Shown: positions 24,081 through 34,634, numbered from the stretch's first letter. The stretch is 64,000 nt of DNA from Mycobacterium interjectum (GCA_002102225.1 LQPB01000053.1:33021-97020), one strand, 5' to 3'. Notes: generated by a model not told the origin, from the letters alone. Program-made: numbers and translations.

Positions 24081-24587
24081 CTATACCGGGACCAGGAATT
24101 CGGACGTGTAGTACTCGGCGGGGTTTTGCGAGTTAGGGTTTGCGCGCTCGACAATCACCCAGACACCCGTCGTGCCTTGCCCAATGCTGTCCTGAACGGT
24201 CACCGTAGCGTTGCCGGCCCCGTCGGTATCCATTCCGGTAAAGGCGGTGCCGGGCGCCCCGGGCCCACATGTCGCCGACGAGGGACGAGGTTCCTCGATG
24301 AGGCCGACGTCGTAATGGGTGCCCGGCTCGTTGGGGATGGCCACGTGCACCTGCGCGACGGCCCTCGATCCGGAGATGCTGATGAGCGCCGAACCGGTTC
24401 CCTCGAGCGGCCGCGGAATCCACGCCGCCTCGGCCACCCTGCTGAAATCGCAGCGCCGCTGGTCACTGTCCAGCACGACGGTGGTGCCTCCCTGTGCGGC
24501 GGCGGCGGCGATTTCGAGGGTCGCCGCCGGGGAGATCAGCACGGCGACGGCCGCGGCAGAGGTACCTAAACGTGTCAGCATGTGCAT
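24081..24587 (-). CDS. Small secreted protein of unknown function
   Basis: About 168 residues with a signal peptide (MHMLTRLGTSAAAVAVLIS..., likely cleavage after AAAAAQ or nearby). A mature domain of about 135 residues follows, with two cysteines (RRCDFSR; SSATCGPG) that may form a disulfide. ATG 24587 has AAAGGTG 5 nt upstream; a GTG at 24596 overlaps that site and is less likely. It resembles exported mycobacterial proteins of unassigned role, and I cannot name a family. It lies between the DUF1918 gene and an AT-rich gap before embB. Confidence 0.7.
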   Translation of the reverse strand: MHMLTRLGTSAAAVAVLISPAATLEIAAAAAQGGTTVVLDSDQRRCDFSRVAEAAWIPRPLEGTGSALISISGSRAVAQVHVAIPNEPGTHYDVGLIEEPRPSSATCGPGAPGTAFTGMDTDGAGNATVTVQDSIGQGTTGVWVIVERANPNSQNPAEYYTSEFLVPV

Positions 24588-24602
24588 CGGGGCCACCTTT
24601 TA

Positions 24603-24761
24603 ACGCGAGTGTTAGTTACCCCACCGGGGAAATAAGTATTGACCCGCGGTTTGAAGAATTAAACATTCGAACACCTAATTACCCGACCGTTAATTTCGAC
24701 GGCTATTCGACGAATGACTAATTAACCGGTGGCGAATTTAAATACAAGTGTTTCGGGTTAG
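24603..24761. other. AT-rich intergenic segment between embB and a secreted-protein gene
   Basis: This stretch is visibly richer in A/T than anything nearby, with TTAATT, AATTAACC and AATTTAAAT motifs, in a chromosome of about two-thirds GC. It lies upstream of the secreted-protein gene on the minus strand and downstream of embB. It could be a promoter region or a target of the AT-binding nucleoid protein Lsr2. A short open frame across it shows no coding character. Confidence 0.45.
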
Positions 24762-27700
24762 CTAGGGCTTGATTCGAATCTCGCCGGGTGACCACAACCC
24801 GCTGCGGGTCGCGGTGCCCAGATCGAGCTGCGCGGGTTGGGCATCGGCGATCGTCTCGAACTTGCGCAGCGAGCCCCAGTCGCGGCCCCAGTCGCGGGAC
24901 AGGTAGGTGGACATCACGTGGGCGCGCAGCAGCAGGTCGGTGATGCCCAGCAGGCCGCCGTTGACGCCGTCCTCCCAGGTGTCGGTGTCCTGCTTCTTGG
25001 CGTTGTAGTCCGGCGTGATGCGGAACTTCGGGATCTCGGTGACGCCGTCGGCGTGCAGCATCGGCTTCTGGCACGGGAACGCCAGCCCGACCGCCCAGTC
25101 CAGCAGCACCGGCGCCGACGAGCCGACGTACTCCTGCAGCGAGCGCAGTTCCGGCACCCGTGGCGGGGTCACCGCGATCCAGTCGTCCGGCGTCAGGGAC
25201 AGGTCCTCGGCCACCACCCGGACCGCGACGGCGTCCGCGGGCATCTGCGAGCGGGCGTAGCGCAGGTTGCGCCACGCCTTGGGCTGCTCCCCGTTCAGGT
25301 CGTAGGGCACCAACCGGCCGGCGGGCAGCACGTCGCCACCGGGACCCGGCCGGCCGTACTCGAGCACGACGGTCTGTCCGCTGGTGTGCCCGTGCAGCAC
25401 GCTGTTGCCGGCGATCGTGCCCGCGGCGGTGACCACCAGCAGGGGATGCCCGGCGTCAGGCTTGGGCAGCTGGTACCAGGCGGAGGTGAGCCGGCTCTGC
25501 TGCTGGGCGCCGGTGGTGAAGCTGCCGGCCAGCGGGACCTGGTCGGGGTTCAGGCCGTAGGGCAGCGGCACCAGGGATCCGTTGATGCCCGGCGCCTTGA
25601 GCTTGGTCGGTGCGCGCCAGTCGTAGGCGTACCAGTCGTAGTCGGTGCCGGGCTGTGGCACCGACGTCTCCTGAACCGCCTCGGCGACGGTGTGGTCCGG
25701 CACGCCGTTGGGGTTGAACCCGACCGGGTTGGCGCCCCCCAACGGGCCCAACGGGCCGTAATCGCCGGGCAGGGGCGCCATGAAGCCGGCGTTGCTGTCG
25801 GGTTCGACGAGCACGTCGTCGGCCAGCGCGCAGCCCCCGGCGAATTCGCGCAAGTTGGCCCAGCCGTTGGAGTAGGTGGGGTACTGCCGCACGATTCCCG
25901 CGACCATCGACGCGACGAACACCAGCGCCATGAAGCCGGCGGCGATGGGTACCGGCGCGGCGGTGACCGCGCGCGCCAGCCGTCCCTCGCCGCGGGTTCG
26001 CGACGCGAAATGCAACCAGAACGCCCAGACCGCGGCGATCGCGAACAGCGCGAAAAACACCGTGCTGACGCTGATTCCGGCGAACCGCGGCATGACGTTG
26101 TTGAACGGGACGCCGTAACTGGAGACATACCACCAGCCGTTGGTGGTGGCGAAGCACAGCGCCAACACGAACAACACCGCCGCCGCGAACGCCATCCGGT
26201 TGCGCGACCAGCGCAGCACCTCGTGCGACACCAGCACGGTGGTCAGCGCCGCCATCGCCGCGCCCACCGCGGCGAACAGCCCGAAGTGGTGCACCCACTT
26301 GGTGGGGGTGAACATCAGGAAGAACATGGTCCCGAAGATGACGCCCATCAGCCGCCACGCCGGGCCGCGGGCCACGCCGGGAATTCGCTTGCGCCGCAAC
26401 ATGATGAACACCGCGGTGAACAGGCACAGCGCGGTGATCAGGAAGCCGAAGCGGCGCGACAGCGAACCGTCGACGGTGGGCAGGATGAGGTAGTAGTAGC
26501 GCAGGTTCTCGGTGTACCAGGCCTGGCTGGGTCCGATCGCGGTGCGAATCCTGGTGGCCTCCAACACCGTTGACAGGGTCTGGTCGGCGAACACCACGGT
26601 GAGGATGACGGTCCCGGCGGCCAGCATGGGGGCGACCAGCGGCCAGGTGCCGACCAGGCGATGCCGGCGCACCAGGATCCGCAGGATCGGGCGGCCACCG
26701 GCGACCAGGGCGGCCACCGCGATCAGGCCGGTGGGCTGCACCCCCAATGTGAAGGCCGCGGTGATCACCGCCAGCGCCGCGGGCGTCAGGCGCGACGCGC
26801 ACATGGAGCGCTCGATCAGCACGTAGGTGATCAGCGCGCCCGCCGCGATGATCGGCTCGGGACGCAGGCCGTTGTTGAACGGCATCCACGCGGTGAGCAG
26901 GACCATGCCGGCGGCCCAGTTGGCGGCCGTGCTGCCGGTCACCGCCGGGCCCAGCCGCGGCAACACCTCACGCGACAGCAGCAGCCAGCAGACCAGCCCG
27001 GCGACCAGGTCGGGCAGTCGCATCCACAGGCTGCCGTCGCTGACGTGGGTCATCAGCGCCAGCAGGTTGTAGTACCAGCCGAACGGGTCCTCGGGGCTGC
27101 CGAACCAGCGGAAGTAGTTGGACATGTAGCCGGCGTGGTCGGCGACCCGGGCCATGCCGAGGATGTAGCCGTCGTCGGAGGAGTTCGCGCCGATCAGATG
27201 CCACAGCAAAAAGCCGAATATCACGGTGGCGTCGACGAGGGTGAACTTGCGCCAGCGCGTCGGAATCAACCGGTGCATGCGGCGGCCGTCCAGCTGGTCG
27301 AGGCGCCACAGCGCGACCAGCGCGACGATGGTGGACACGATGGCCAGCACCATCGCGGCCAATTTCAGCGTCGTCGGGGTCGTGGAGAACCGGGTGTCGA
27401 TGGTCGCCGAGAGGCGCAGTCCGTCCGGCGCCGGACCGGTCAGGTCGGTGAAGACCCCGACGATCTGCGGGCGCAGGTTGGGATCGGGGAAACCGCCGCG
27501 CTGCGGTTTGCCCGCCGGATCGGTCAATCCGACGAAGGTCGCGAAGGTCCCGGCGCTGGTGGAGGTGATCTCGATGCGTTGACATTGCGGCGACATCGCC
27601 TGGTCCCGGGGGACGCTGGCGATGACGACGTTGCGGTCGGTGACGTCGACGCGCTGGCTGCTGGCGACGACGAACAACGCGTTGAGCGCGGCGTCCTTGC

Positions 27701-27977
27701 CCTTCTTGGGCGCCGTGCTCAACACCACCCCGCCGTCGGGCGGCAGCTGGCGCACCACCGAGCACGGCACCGTCGCCGTCACGTCGACGGGCGTCAGCGA
27801 AATCAACGGCGCCGTAACGCTGTTCAGCTGCCCGTTCTGTGGCCAGTTCAGCGTCGCGGTGGTCTGCACGACCGGCAGCAGCGGCGTGGCGACCGACAGG
27901 ACGAAACCGATCAGCCCGGCGATCGTCGCGACCCAGCGAGTCACCCGCACGTCGCCACGGGTGTCGTTGACGCTCAT
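24762..27977 (-). CDS. embB: Arabinosyltransferase EmbB
   Basis: GT-C arabinosyltransferase that, paired with EmbA, builds the terminal hexa-arabinoside of arabinogalactan; the main ethambutol target. The 1071-residue protein has about fifteen membrane helices and a C-terminal carbohydrate-binding domain. The catalytic Asp pair is in [12 protein letters not shown] (residues about 263-274). Met275 in YILGMARV is the equivalent of M. tuberculosis Met306, the common resistance codon, and is in the sensitive state. The N-terminus is shorter than in M. tuberculosis. ATG 27977 overlaps the embA stop (ATGA), so the two are translated together. Confidence 0.97.
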   Translation of the reverse strand: MSVNDTRGDVRVTRWVATIAGLIGFVLSVATPLLPVVQTTATLNWPQNGQLNSVTAPLISLTPVDVTATVPCSVVRQLPPDGGVVLSTAPKKGKDAALNALFVVASSQRVDVTDRNVVIASVPRDQAMSPQCQRIEITSTSAGTFATFVGLTDPAGKPQRGGFPDPNLRPQIVGVFTDLTGPAPDGLRLSATIDTRFSTTPTTLKLAAMVLAIVSTIVALVALWRLDQLDGRRMHRLIPTRWRKFTLVDATVIFGFLLWHLIGANSSDDGYILGMARVADHAGYMSNYFRWFGSPEDPFGWYYNLLALMTHVSDGSLWMRLPDLVAGLVCWLLLSREVLPRLGPAVTGSTAANWAAGMVLLTAWMPFNNGLRPEPIIAAGALITYVLIERSMCASRLTPAALAVITAAFTLGVQPTGLIAVAALVAGGRPILRILVRRHRLVGTWPLVAPMLAAGTVILTVVFADQTLSTVLEATRIRTAIGPSQAWYTENLRYYYLILPTVDGSLSRRFGFLITALCLFTAVFIMLRRKRIPGVARGPAWRLMGVIFGTMFFLMFTPTKWVHHFGLFAAVGAAMAALTTVLVSHEVLRWSRNRMAFAAAVLFVLALCFATTNGWWYVSSYGVPFNNVMPRFAGISVSTVFFALFAIAAVWAFWLHFASRTRGEGRLARAVTAAPVPIAAGFMALVFVASMVAGIVRQYPTYSNGWANLREFAGGCALADDVLVEPDSNAGFMAPLPGDYGPLGPLGGANPVGFNPNGVPDHTVAEAVQETSVPQPGTDYDWYAYDWRAPTKLKAPGINGSLVPLPYGLNPDQVPLAGSFTTGAQQQSRLTSAWYQLPKPDAGHPLLVVTAAGTIAGNSVLHGHTSGQTVVLEYGRPGPGGDVLPAGRLVPYDLNGEQPKAWRNLRYARSQMPADAVAVRVVAEDLSLTPDDWIAVTPPRVPELRSLQEYVGSSAPVLLDWAVGLAFPCQKPMLHADGVTEIPKFRITPDYNAKKQDTDTWEDGVNGGLLGITDLLLRAHVMSTYLSRDWGRDWGSLRKFETIADAQPAQLDLGTATRSGLWSPGEIRIKP

Positions 27978-30900
27978 GGCAGCGCCCTGATCGGTCCCGG
28001 CCGGGCCCAGCCGCGCACCGTGGTCACACCCTGCACGACGGTGGCCTCCGGCGCCTGATCCGTCGGCACCAACGGGTAATACTGCTCGACCGATCCCCAG
28101 TCCCGATACCAGTCACCGCTCAGGTAGGTCGAGACCGTCGAGGTGCGCAACATCGCCTGGGTGATCAGGAACGGTCCCCCGGTCTCGCTGGCCTCCCACC
28201 CGTTCGACGACGACGCCGTCTGCTTGTGGTCGGGCAGGATGCGGTAATGCGGAAGTTCGGCCACGCCAAGGTGTTCGGAGAACGGCCGCTGGCACGGGAA
28301 GTTCGCGGCGGTCGCGATGTCCATCAGCACCGGGGCCCGCGACCCGATCAGCGCTTGCAAACTCTGTAGCACCGGCACTCGCGGCGGCGTGAACGCGAAC
28401 CACTGCTCGGAACTCAGATTCGGGTCATAGGCGACGATGCGAGCCACGTTAGCCTCCGGCGGCGCCCAGGCCAGTGGGAAGCGCAGGTTGCGCCACGCCG
28501 GCTCCGGACCGATGTCGATCGGCTGCACCTCCGCGAGCGGCTGGGTGGTGCCGTCGGGGCGTGCGACCCCCCACTGCAGTTTCAGCGACTGCCCGTAGGT
28601 GAAGGTGCCGTCCTCTTTGTACGACCAGATCGCACCGGCGGCGGAGACCACGACCAGCGGCCGGTCGCCGGTACGAGGCGGCAGCTGATACCAGGCCGAG
28701 GTGGCGGTGGCGGCCAGGGAGTTCTCGCCGTAGCTGCCCATCACTGGCGTGCGCGCGGGGTCGAGGCCGAACGGCAGCGCCGCGTGCGACCCGTTCACGC
28801 CGACGGGGCCCTTGCCGCCCGCGGTGCCCGCGGAGTCGCTCATGGCGGCATTGGGCTTGTTCGGCGACGCGTCGGAATTCACCACCCCCGGTTTGGTGAC
28901 CACCGGGTTCGACCTCAGGTCGTCGCCCACCCCCTCGGGTTTGAAGCCGATGGGATTGATTCCCCCGAGCGCGCCGGCGGGTCCGAACGCCTGCCCCGGA
29001 ACCGGTTGCAGCAGACCGGCGTTGGGATCGGGTTCGGCCAGCACGTCGTCGGCCATGGCGCAGCTGGTCGGCGACAGTCCCGATTCGAGCGCCGCGAGGT
29101 TGGCCTTGGCCGTCGTGTACAGCGGATAGCGCACGACGGCGGCCTTGGCCAACGAGCCGACCTCGCCGAGCACCATGATCGTCGCGACCACCAGCAACGG
29201 GGTGGACGCCAGCACGCGGTTACGCCGGTTGTCCTTGACCTCGGTGTGCCCGGCGTAGTCCATCCGGAAGTGCTGCCAGGCGGCCAGCAGCCCGGTCAGG
29301 ATCGACAACGTCAGGAACATCGACGTCACCGGATGGCTCGCGATCACGGGCTGGATATCCCACCAGGGGACCCCGTAGTTGCCGACGTAGAACCAGCCGT
29401 TGACCCCGGACGTCGCCCACGCCAGCACGAACAGCAGCGCGGTCACATACAGCGTCAGGTTGCGGCGGCTGTGCAGGCCGATCCGGGCGAAGGTGAACGC
29501 AGTGACCGCGCCCAGCGCGCCGGCCAGCCCGGCGAACGCGCCGAACTGCACGGCCCACTTGGTCGGGGTGAACGTCAGCAGCAGCAGGCCGACCGCGGTG
29601 GTGCCGATCAACCGCCACGCGGGCCCGCTGGCCAGCCCCGGCACCCCGCCGCGCCGCAGCAGCACCACCAGCATGCCGAACAGGCACAGGAACAGCACCA
29701 GCACCGCGAACCGCCGGGACATGGATCCGTCCGGGTTCGACTCCACCGTGAGGAAGTAGTAGCGCAGCCAATCCTGGTACCACGCGATCGTCGGGCCGAC
29801 CTTGTACTTGATGCGCGCCGACTCGGCGACGGTGGCCAGCGTTTCGCTGCGGAACACCACCACCGTGATCAGCGACAGAGCGGCGGCCAGCACCAGCAGC
29901 GGGGCGAGCAGCCCGTCGGTGTCCCGGCGCCGCCGGATCACCCGCGCGATGGCCCGCGAGCCCGTCAGCAGCGCGGCGACGGCGATCAGTCCCTGGGGCG
30001 CCAGCGTGGCCGTCAGCATCGCGACGATGATCGCGACCGCCGCAGGGGCCAGCCGTCCCAGCGCGATGGCGCGTTCCACCAGCACCCAGGTCGCCATCAC
30101 GCCCAGCGCGATCAGCGGCTCGGGCCGCAGCCCGTTGTTGAACGGCAGCCACGCGGCCAGGAACACCGCGCCCGCGGTGAACACCGCCACCCGGTTGGCC
30201 GCCAGGCCGCCCCGCCCCGGTCCCAACCGCCGCAGCACCCAATGGCCGATGATCAGCCAGCAGGCGATTCCGGCGAGCGTCGCCGGCAGCCGCATCCACA
30301 CGCCGGCGGTGCTGACCGAGGCGAGCTTGGCCAGCACCGCGAGATACCAGTCGAAGGGCGCGTCGGTCGTCCCGAAGTAGCGGTAGTAGTTGGCCACGTA
30401 TCCGGCCTTGGGGGCGACGCGGGCGATGGTCAGGTTGTAGCCGTCGTCGGACGAGGTCGCACCGATGACGTGCCAGAGCAGCAGCGTTCCGATGACGCCG
30501 ACGTCGGCGAGCCACGTCGCGGCGCCGACGCGCCGCAGCCGCGTGAGCAGGGAACGCCAGTTGATCCGGAGGGTGCCGCCGCGGCTGCGCCGATCCAGCA
30601 CCGCCATCCCGGCGATGGCCACCAGGACCGCCAGGGTGCCCACGGCCATCACCAGCGTCTTCAGCGCGGTGGGCGACGTGATGAACCGGGTGTCGACGTC
30701 GACGCGGGCCGAAAGTCCCGGCTGCGCGGGCACTTTCAGGTCGGTGAAGATCCCGCCGACCTGGGGCTTCTTCTCCGACGGCAGGGTTCCCGAGGCGCCG
30801 GGCATGCCGACGAAGTCCGCGCCGGCGGCACCGGCGTCGGCCCAGAGGTGCAGGACGCTGCAGGCGCCCGCCGCGACTGCCGAGCGCTTGGCCACCGCGG

Positions 30901-31264
30901 CGACGGTGTCGCGGAACGCGACGACGATCACGTCCTTGTCGGCGCGCACGAACAGGCCGTTCTTGCCGGTGTCCACCCCGCCCGCGGGCAGGGTCGACAC
31001 CACGAGGCCGCCGGCCGGGGGCAAGGTGGCCATCGCCGGGCAGGGGATGGAGATGTCCAGCGCGCGCGGCGCCCCGGACACCAGCGGGGCGGTGACCTGG
31101 GTGACGTGGCCGTCCGTGCTGCCCTGCGGCCAGAGCACGGTCGCGGTCGTCTGCTTCACCGGAAGCAAGGGAACGGTGACGCACAACAGCACGCCGACGA
31201 GTCCCGCGACGACGGCGATCGACCGTGGGATGCGCAGCGATCGCTCATTACGGTCGTGGGGCAC
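27974..31264 (-). CDS. embA: Arabinosyltransferase EmbA
   Basis: Partner of EmbB in arabinogalactan arabinan synthesis, using decaprenylphosphoryl-arabinose at the outer membrane face. The 1096-residue protein starts with GTG 31264 (MPHDRNERS) and has the GT-C architecture. It shows [46 protein letters not shown] and a C-terminal domain with [17 protein letters not shown] and the RDWGSVEQY ending. It lies upstream of embB in a two-gene operon. A 200-nt divergent gap separates it from embR, unlike the embC-embA-embB order of M. tuberculosis. Confidence 0.97.
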   Translation of the reverse strand: MPHDRNERSLRIPRSIAVVAGLVGVLLCVTVPLLPVKQTTATVLWPQGSTDGHVTQVTAPLVSGAPRALDISIPCPAMATLPPAGGLVVSTLPAGGVDTGKNGLFVRADKDVIVVAFRDTVAAVAKRSAVAAGACSVLHLWADAGAAGADFVGMPGASGTLPSEKKPQVGGIFTDLKVPAQPGLSARVDVDTRFITSPTALKTLVMAVGTLAVLVAIAGMAVLDRRSRGGTLRINWRSLLTRLRRVGAATWLADVGVIGTLLLWHVIGATSSDDGYNLTIARVAPKAGYVANYYRYFGTTDAPFDWYLAVLAKLASVSTAGVWMRLPATLAGIACWLIIGHWVLRRLGPGRGGLAANRVAVFTAGAVFLAAWLPFNNGLRPEPLIALGVMATWVLVERAIALGRLAPAAVAIIVAMLTATLAPQGLIAVAALLTGSRAIARVIRRRRDTDGLLAPLLVLAAALSLITVVVFRSETLATVAESARIKYKVGPTIAWYQDWLRYYFLTVESNPDGSMSRRFAVLVLFLCLFGMLVVLLRRGGVPGLASGPAWRLIGTTAVGLLLLTFTPTKWAVQFGAFAGLAGALGAVTAFTFARIGLHSRRNLTLYVTALLFVLAWATSGVNGWFYVGNYGVPWWDIQPVIASHPVTSMFLTLSILTGLLAAWQHFRMDYAGHTEVKDNRRNRVLASTPLLVVATIMVLGEVGSLAKAAVVRYPLYTTAKANLAALESGLSPTSCAMADDVLAEPDPNAGLLQPVPGQAFGPAGALGGINPIGFKPEGVGDDLRSNPVVTKPGVVNSDASPNKPNAAMSDSAGTAGGKGPVGVNGSHAALPFGLDPARTPVMGSYGENSLAATATSAWYQLPPRTGDRPLVVVSAAGAIWSYKEDGTFTYGQSLKLQWGVARPDGTTQPLAEVQPIDIGPEPAWRNLRFPLAWAPPEANVARIVAYDPNLSSEQWFAFTPPRVPVLQSLQALIGSRAPVLMDIATAANFPCQRPFSEHLGVAELPHYRILPDHKQTASSSNGWEASETGGPFLITQAMLRTSTVSTYLSGDWYRDWGSVEQYYPLVPTDQAPEATVVQGVTTVRGWARPGPIRALP

Positions 31265-31464
31265 GAGGCTCGATGGTAAGGGACGCGGCTTAGTGCGGTG
31301 AGGACGCAGGGCCGCGCCGGCGGCCCGAGGACGAGCCGGACAATCGGCTCAGTGACTTGAGGACGCGGGGCCGCCGCCACGGCCCGGTGATTTGCCGCGG
31401 CCCTTCCGCGAAATAAACTCTCGTGTCAAGAACGGCCCCGATGACCCAGAAGGCTGGCGGCGCG

Positions 31465-32604
31465 ATGACGAATGCAGGTCTCGGGTTCGGCGTCTTGGGG
31501 CCGTTGCTGATGACCAGCCACGGGGTGCGGGTCCCGGTCGGCGCGCCGAAGCAGCGGGCGGTGCTGGCCATGCTGCTGATCAACCGCAACCGGCCGGTGT
31601 CCGTCGACTCCCTGATCAACGCGGTGTGGGACGAGGACCCGGTGCCCGCCGCGCGCACCAGCATCCAGGCCCACGTGTCCAACCTGCGCCGGCTGCTGCG
31701 CAGCGCCGGCGTCGACCCGTACCAGGTGCTGGCGAGCGCGCCGCCCGGGTATCAACTCAGCGTCGCCGACGCCGACTGCGACCTGGGGCGCTTCAACGCC
31801 GCGAAGGTCGCGGGAAACCAGGCCGCCGCCGCCGGACGCTTCGACGAGGCCAGCCGGCACTTCTCGTTGGCGCTGGGCGAATGGCGCGGTCCGGTGCTCG
31901 ACGACCTGCGCGACTACGCCTTCGTCGACGCCTTCGCCACCGTCCTGATGGAGGAAAAGGTGGCCGCCCACACCGCGCGCGCCGAGGCCGAGATCGCGTG
32001 CGGCCGCGCCGGGGAGGTGATCGGCGAGCTCGAGGCGCTCACGGCCGAGCACCCGTACCGCGAACCGCTGTGGGCGCAACTGATCACCGCCTACTACGTC
32101 ACCGAGCGCCAGTCCGACGCGCTCGGCGCCTATCGGCGGCTCAAGACGGCCCTGGCCGAGGGGCTCGGCATCGACCCGGGCCGCACCGTCAGCGCCCTGC
32201 ACGAGCGGATCCTGCGCCAGGAACCGTTGGGCCTGAAACGGGCCGACCTGACCACGCACAAGCGCGGCGTCTACCGGCAGGAGTCGACGACGGCGGGGAT
32301 TCAGCTGGCCCCGTCGGCGATCGCCGGGCTGCGCGACCAGACGGGACGGCTCCACCCGCTCACGGGCGCGATCACCCGCATCGGGCGCTTCACCGACAAC
32401 GACGTCGTCCTGGACGACACCGACGTCAGTCGCCACCACGCCGTCATCACCGACACCGGAACCGGCTTCATGATGACCGACCTGCGGTCCACCAACGGGG
32501 TGGAGGTGCAGGGCCAGCGGATCCGCGCCAGCGCCCCCCTGTCCGACGGCGACCGTATCCGCATCGGCGGCCACGAGTTCACCTTCGAAGTCCGTAGGGG
32601 CTGA
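31465..32604 (+). CDS. embR: SARP-family regulator EmbR
   Basis: Transcriptional activator of the emb genes, phosphorylated by PknH in M. tuberculosis. Domains in order: an OmpR-like DNA-binding domain (LGFGVLGPLL to about residue 85, with KQRAVLAMLLINRN), a bacterial transcriptional activation domain (CDLGRFNAAK to ILRQEP, including EWRGPVLDDLRDY), and a C-terminal FHA domain (TRIGRFTDNDVVLDD, VSRHHAVI, RSTNGVEV). ATG 31465 is chosen because AGAAGG precedes it by 11 nt; starts at 31423 (GTG) and 31441 are in frame but have no ribosome site. The gene is divergent from embA, the arrangement described for M. avium; in M. tuberculosis embR lies elsewhere. Confidence 0.92.
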   Translation: MTNAGLGFGVLGPLLMTSHGVRVPVGAPKQRAVLAMLLINRNRPVSVDSLINAVWDEDPVPAARTSIQAHVSNLRRLLRSAGVDPYQVLASAPPGYQLSVADADCDLGRFNAAKVAGNQAAAAGRFDEASRHFSLALGEWRGPVLDDLRDYAFVDAFATVLMEEKVAAHTARAEAEIACGRAGEVIGELEALTAEHPYREPLWAQLITAYYVTERQSDALGAYRRLKTALAEGLGIDPGRTVSALHERILRQEPLGLKRADLTTHKRGVYRQESTTAGIQLAPSAIAGLRDQTGRLHPLTGAITRIGRFTDNDVVLDDTDVSRHHAVITDTGTGFMMTDLRSTNGVEVQGQRIRASAPLSDGDRIRIGGHEFTFEVRRG

Positions 32605-32606
32605 GG

Positions 32607-33230
32607 CTATTTCGCCAGCCGCTTGGCCAGGGTCGGCAGGCCCGGCCCGTCGAGGTCCGCCAGCGCCGCCGGCCGGCCCGCCATCGCCATCAGCAGTGCC
32701 TCGCCCGGGCCGGTGACCTCGGGCCCGCGGCCGTGCTCCCAGTCGATGTCGTTGGCGCGCAGGCGAAGTCCCCTGATCCGGCGACCGGCGCCGAGCCGGG
32801 GGTTGCCGGGCACCAGGCCCAGCACCCGCCGCAGCCGGTCCTCGGGAACCGCGCGCGGCCGGCCGAGCGAGCGGCGGATGTCCTGATGGTGGATGGTGCC
32901 GTCGACGAGCGCGATCATGCCGCCGAAGCCCGCGGTCAGCCCCTTCGGCGTGAGGTGGTCGCGCAGAAAGTCCAGCAGCTGCTGCGGGCTCAGCGCGGCG
33001 AACTCGTCGACGCCCACCTGGTTGGCCCGCACCACCCGGCCCTTCGCGAACCGCCTCAGCAGCCCGGCGGCGCCGAGCTCCTCGTAGCTGATCACATGCG
33101 CCACAACGTCTTTGACCGTCCACTCGGAGCACAGGGTGGGTGCCGCCCAGTCCTGCGGCGCGCAGGTGGCGAGGAAGTCGGCGAGGTCGGCCCGCTCGGC
33201 GTGCGCCATCGTCATCAGGGTGGCGGTCAT
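32607..33230 (-). CDS. Maleylpyruvate-isomerase/DinB-like family protein
   Basis: A 207-residue protein of the actinobacterial mycothiol-dependent, DinB-fold group (TIGR03083 type). It has ADLADFLATCAPQDWAAPTLCSEWTVKDVVAHVISYE near the N-terminus and a conserved His pair in GTIHHQDIRR. Such proteins may use mycothiol as cofactor, but the substrate here is unknown. ATG 33230 overlaps the SRPBCC gene's stop (ATGA), and the frame continues upstream only as an overlap. It is the last gene of an arsR-SRPBCC-DinB operon inserted between embR and embC. Confidence 0.82.
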   Translation of the reverse strand: MTATLMTMAHAERADLADFLATCAPQDWAAPTLCSEWTVKDVVAHVISYEELGAAGLLRRFAKGRVVRANQVGVDEFAALSPQQLLDFLRDHLTPKGLTAGFGGMIALVDGTIHHQDIRRSLGRPRAVPEDRLRRVLGLVPGNPRLGAGRRIRGLRLRANDIDWEHGRGPEVTGPGEALLMAMAGRPAALADLDGPGLPTLAKRLAK

Positions 33231-33709
33231 GGGTGCGCCTCGACGCTGAGCAGGCGCGCGTAGCGGTCGAGATACAGCGGCCAGCCGGCGTCCCCGTCGA
33301 CGCCGTGGGCGACCGACTCCCAGCCCGGGCCGTGCCGGTCCAGGTGGCGGTGTTCCAGCTCCACCCGGGTGCGGTCGCCGGACTGGGCGGTGAAGCGGAC
33401 CTCGACCTCGCTGGCCTTGGACTGATCGGCCTCCACCTGCCAGGTCGGGCCGATGTCCCAGGTGAACATCACGCGGTGCGGCGGCTCGTAGACCAACACC
33501 CGCGCCCAACGGCATTCGCTGCCGTCGACGCCGCGGTCGTAGATGTGACCGCCCACCCGCGGCTCGAACACCGTCTCGGCGATGGGAACGGCGAGCAGGT
33601 TGTGCTCGCGCGGCTTGAAGTCGCCGAAGCGCTCGGTGAAGACGGCGAACGCCCGCTCGATCGGGGCGTTGACGACGACGTGATGCGCGACGTTCGGTGT
33701 GCGCGTCAT
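33227..33709 (-). CDS. SRPBCC (AHSA1-type) domain protein
   Basis: A 160-residue START-like protein of the AHSA1 branch: VVVNAPIERAFAVFTERFGDFKP, GGHIYDRGVDGSECRWARVLVYEPPHRVMFTWDI, and a C-terminal GWESVAHGVDGDAGWPLYLDRY. The fold makes a hydrophobic ligand pocket; the ligand is unknown. Its start overlaps the ArsR gene stop, and its stop overlaps the next start. ArsR/AHSA1 pairs are common in actinobacteria, the regulator probably controlling the pair. Confidence 0.87.
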   Translation of the reverse strand: MTRTPNVAHHVVVNAPIERAFAVFTERFGDFKPREHNLLAVPIAETVFEPRVGGHIYDRGVDGSECRWARVLVYEPPHRVMFTWDIGPTWQVEADQSKASEVEVRFTAQSGDRTRVELEHRHLDRHGPGWESVAHGVDGDAGWPLYLDRYARLLSVEAHP

Positions 33710-34032
33710 GACAGTTCTCCCTCCATCTCCTCGACGGTTTTCGCGTAGGCGGCCAGCGCCTGGCCCCAGAACCGGTCGAGCTCGGCGCGCAACGCCTCCA
33801 GGCCGGTCGGGTCGAGCTGATAGACGCGCCGTGTGCCGGCGGCGCGGTCGCGGACCAGGCGGGCGGACTTGAGGACCTTGAGGTGCTGCGAGACGGCCGG
33901 CCTGCTGACGGGCAGGTCGCGGGCCAGCTCACCCACCGCGGCCGGGCCGTGGGACAGACGTTCGACGATCGAACGCCGGGTCCCGTCGGCCAGCGCCAGC
34001 CATGCGTCGCCGGCTGGTTGGTAAGTGGTCAC
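33706..34032 (-). CDS. ArsR-family transcriptional regulator
   Basis: A 108-residue winged-helix repressor: WLALADGTRRSIVERLSHGPAAVGELARDLPVSRPAVSQHLKVL covers the HTH. It is followed by DRAAGTRRVYQLDPTGLEALRAELDRFW, the typical tail of ArsR proteins paired with SRPBCC genes. No metal-binding cysteines are seen, so it is not a classical metal sensor. The start is taken as GTG 34032 (MTTYQPAGD); an in-frame TTG at 34056 would place the palindrome at 34038-34053 inside the gene. The upstream palindrome suggests autoregulation. Confidence 0.87.
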   Translation of the reverse strand: MTTYQPAGDAWLALADGTRRSIVERLSHGPAAVGELARDLPVSRPAVSQHLKVLKSARLVRDRAAGTRRVYQLDPTGLEALRAELDRFWGQALAAYAKTVEEMEGELS

Positions 34033-34037
34033 GAACC

Positions 34038-34053
34038 GTAAGTCTAAGCTTAC
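34038..34053. promoter_or_regulatory. Palindromic operator candidate for the ArsR operon
   Basis: GTAAG-TCTAAG-CTTAC is an inverted repeat whose right half also contains the self-complementary TAAGCTTA. It ends 6 nt before the proposed GTG start of the ArsR gene and lies in the divergent gap to the secreted-protein gene, a natural place for a shared repressor site. Confidence 0.5.
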
Positions 34054-34153
34054 CAATGAGTCCGATCAAGAGCCCCTCGCGCCGCAAGAATTTCGCAATC
34101 GACGCGCGTCACACTTCCCCTGTCCTCAACCGCCGAGGCAGAGGAGGAAACGG

Positions 34154-34453
34154 ATGAGCGTCCCGCGCTCCCTGAAGCGCATCCTTGCCGGTGCCCTTAT
34201 GACGGGCATCGTCGCGGCGGCCGGGTGCGGCCTGGCCGCCGGCACCGCGCAGGCCAAGCCCCGAGGCCCGTACCAATGGTGTCCCGGCCAGCACCTGCCG
34301 GAGACCGACGTGGTGTGGGACATGAACGTCTGTCACACCTGGTACTGGGTCGACTATGGGTTCCAGGCCAACCGCGGTCATTTCGTCTACGAGGGCGACA
34401 CCCCTCCGCCGGACCTGGGCTGCATCCCTGGGCTCTGCCTGCCCGGGCTCTGA
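34154..34453 (+). CDS. Small secreted cysteine-containing protein (WCPG...WDMxxCH family)
   Basis: A 99-residue precursor with a clear signal peptide (MSVPRSLKRILAGALMTGIV..., cleavage near GTAQA/KPRGP). A short mature part contains QWCPGQHLP, WDMNVCHTWYW and a closing CIPGLC. A strong ribosome site (GAGGAGG, 34141-34147) sets the ATG at 34154. A paralogue at 45078-45407 shares the WCPG and WDMxVCH elements, so this is a real mycobacterial family, of unknown function. The next gene (34473) looks like a broken member. It is divergent from the ArsR operon. Confidence 0.82.
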   Translation: MSVPRSLKRILAGALMTGIVAAAGCGLAAGTAQAKPRGPYQWCPGQHLPETDVVWDMNVCHTWYWVDYGFQANRGHFVYEGDTPPPDLGCIPGLCLPGL

Positions 34454-34472
34454 CAACCACGAAAGAACAGCC

Positions 34473-34634
34473 ATGACGACTGTGACGCGGATGATCGCAG
34501 GGGCGGTGCTGTCGACCGGCGTGGCGATGGCCGGGACGGCGCTGATCCGCCCGCGCCGATCCGAAAGCCGCCGGGAAACTGTGGCCTGTTCTGGTGTCCT
34601 GAGCCACCGGGCAGCTGACGGACCGCGACGCTAG
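34473..34634 (+). pseudogene. Frameshifted small secreted protein of the WCPG type
   Basis: ATG 34473 opens a good signal peptide (MTTVTRMIAGAVLSTGVAM) 19 nt after the preceding gene. The frame then gives an arginine-rich, non-secreted-looking tail to a stop at 34634, inside embC's end. Shifting by one base near 34541 instead gives A-D-P-P-A-P, then C-G-L-F-W-C-P and a stop at 34618, restoring the WCP element of its neighbour. The simplest reading is a one-base deletion in a short secreted gene. A sequencing error is the main alternative. Confidence 0.55.

Noticed and set aside
24494..24721. Plus-strand 75-codon open frame before embB
   Set aside because: Its first half is antisense to the secreted-protein gene and its second half lies in the AT-rich gap; no coding character.
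28784..31279. Plus-strand open frame of 831 codons opposite embA
   Set aside because: Antisense shadow; Arg/Gln/Gly-rich product without domains, while embA on the other strand is unmistakable.
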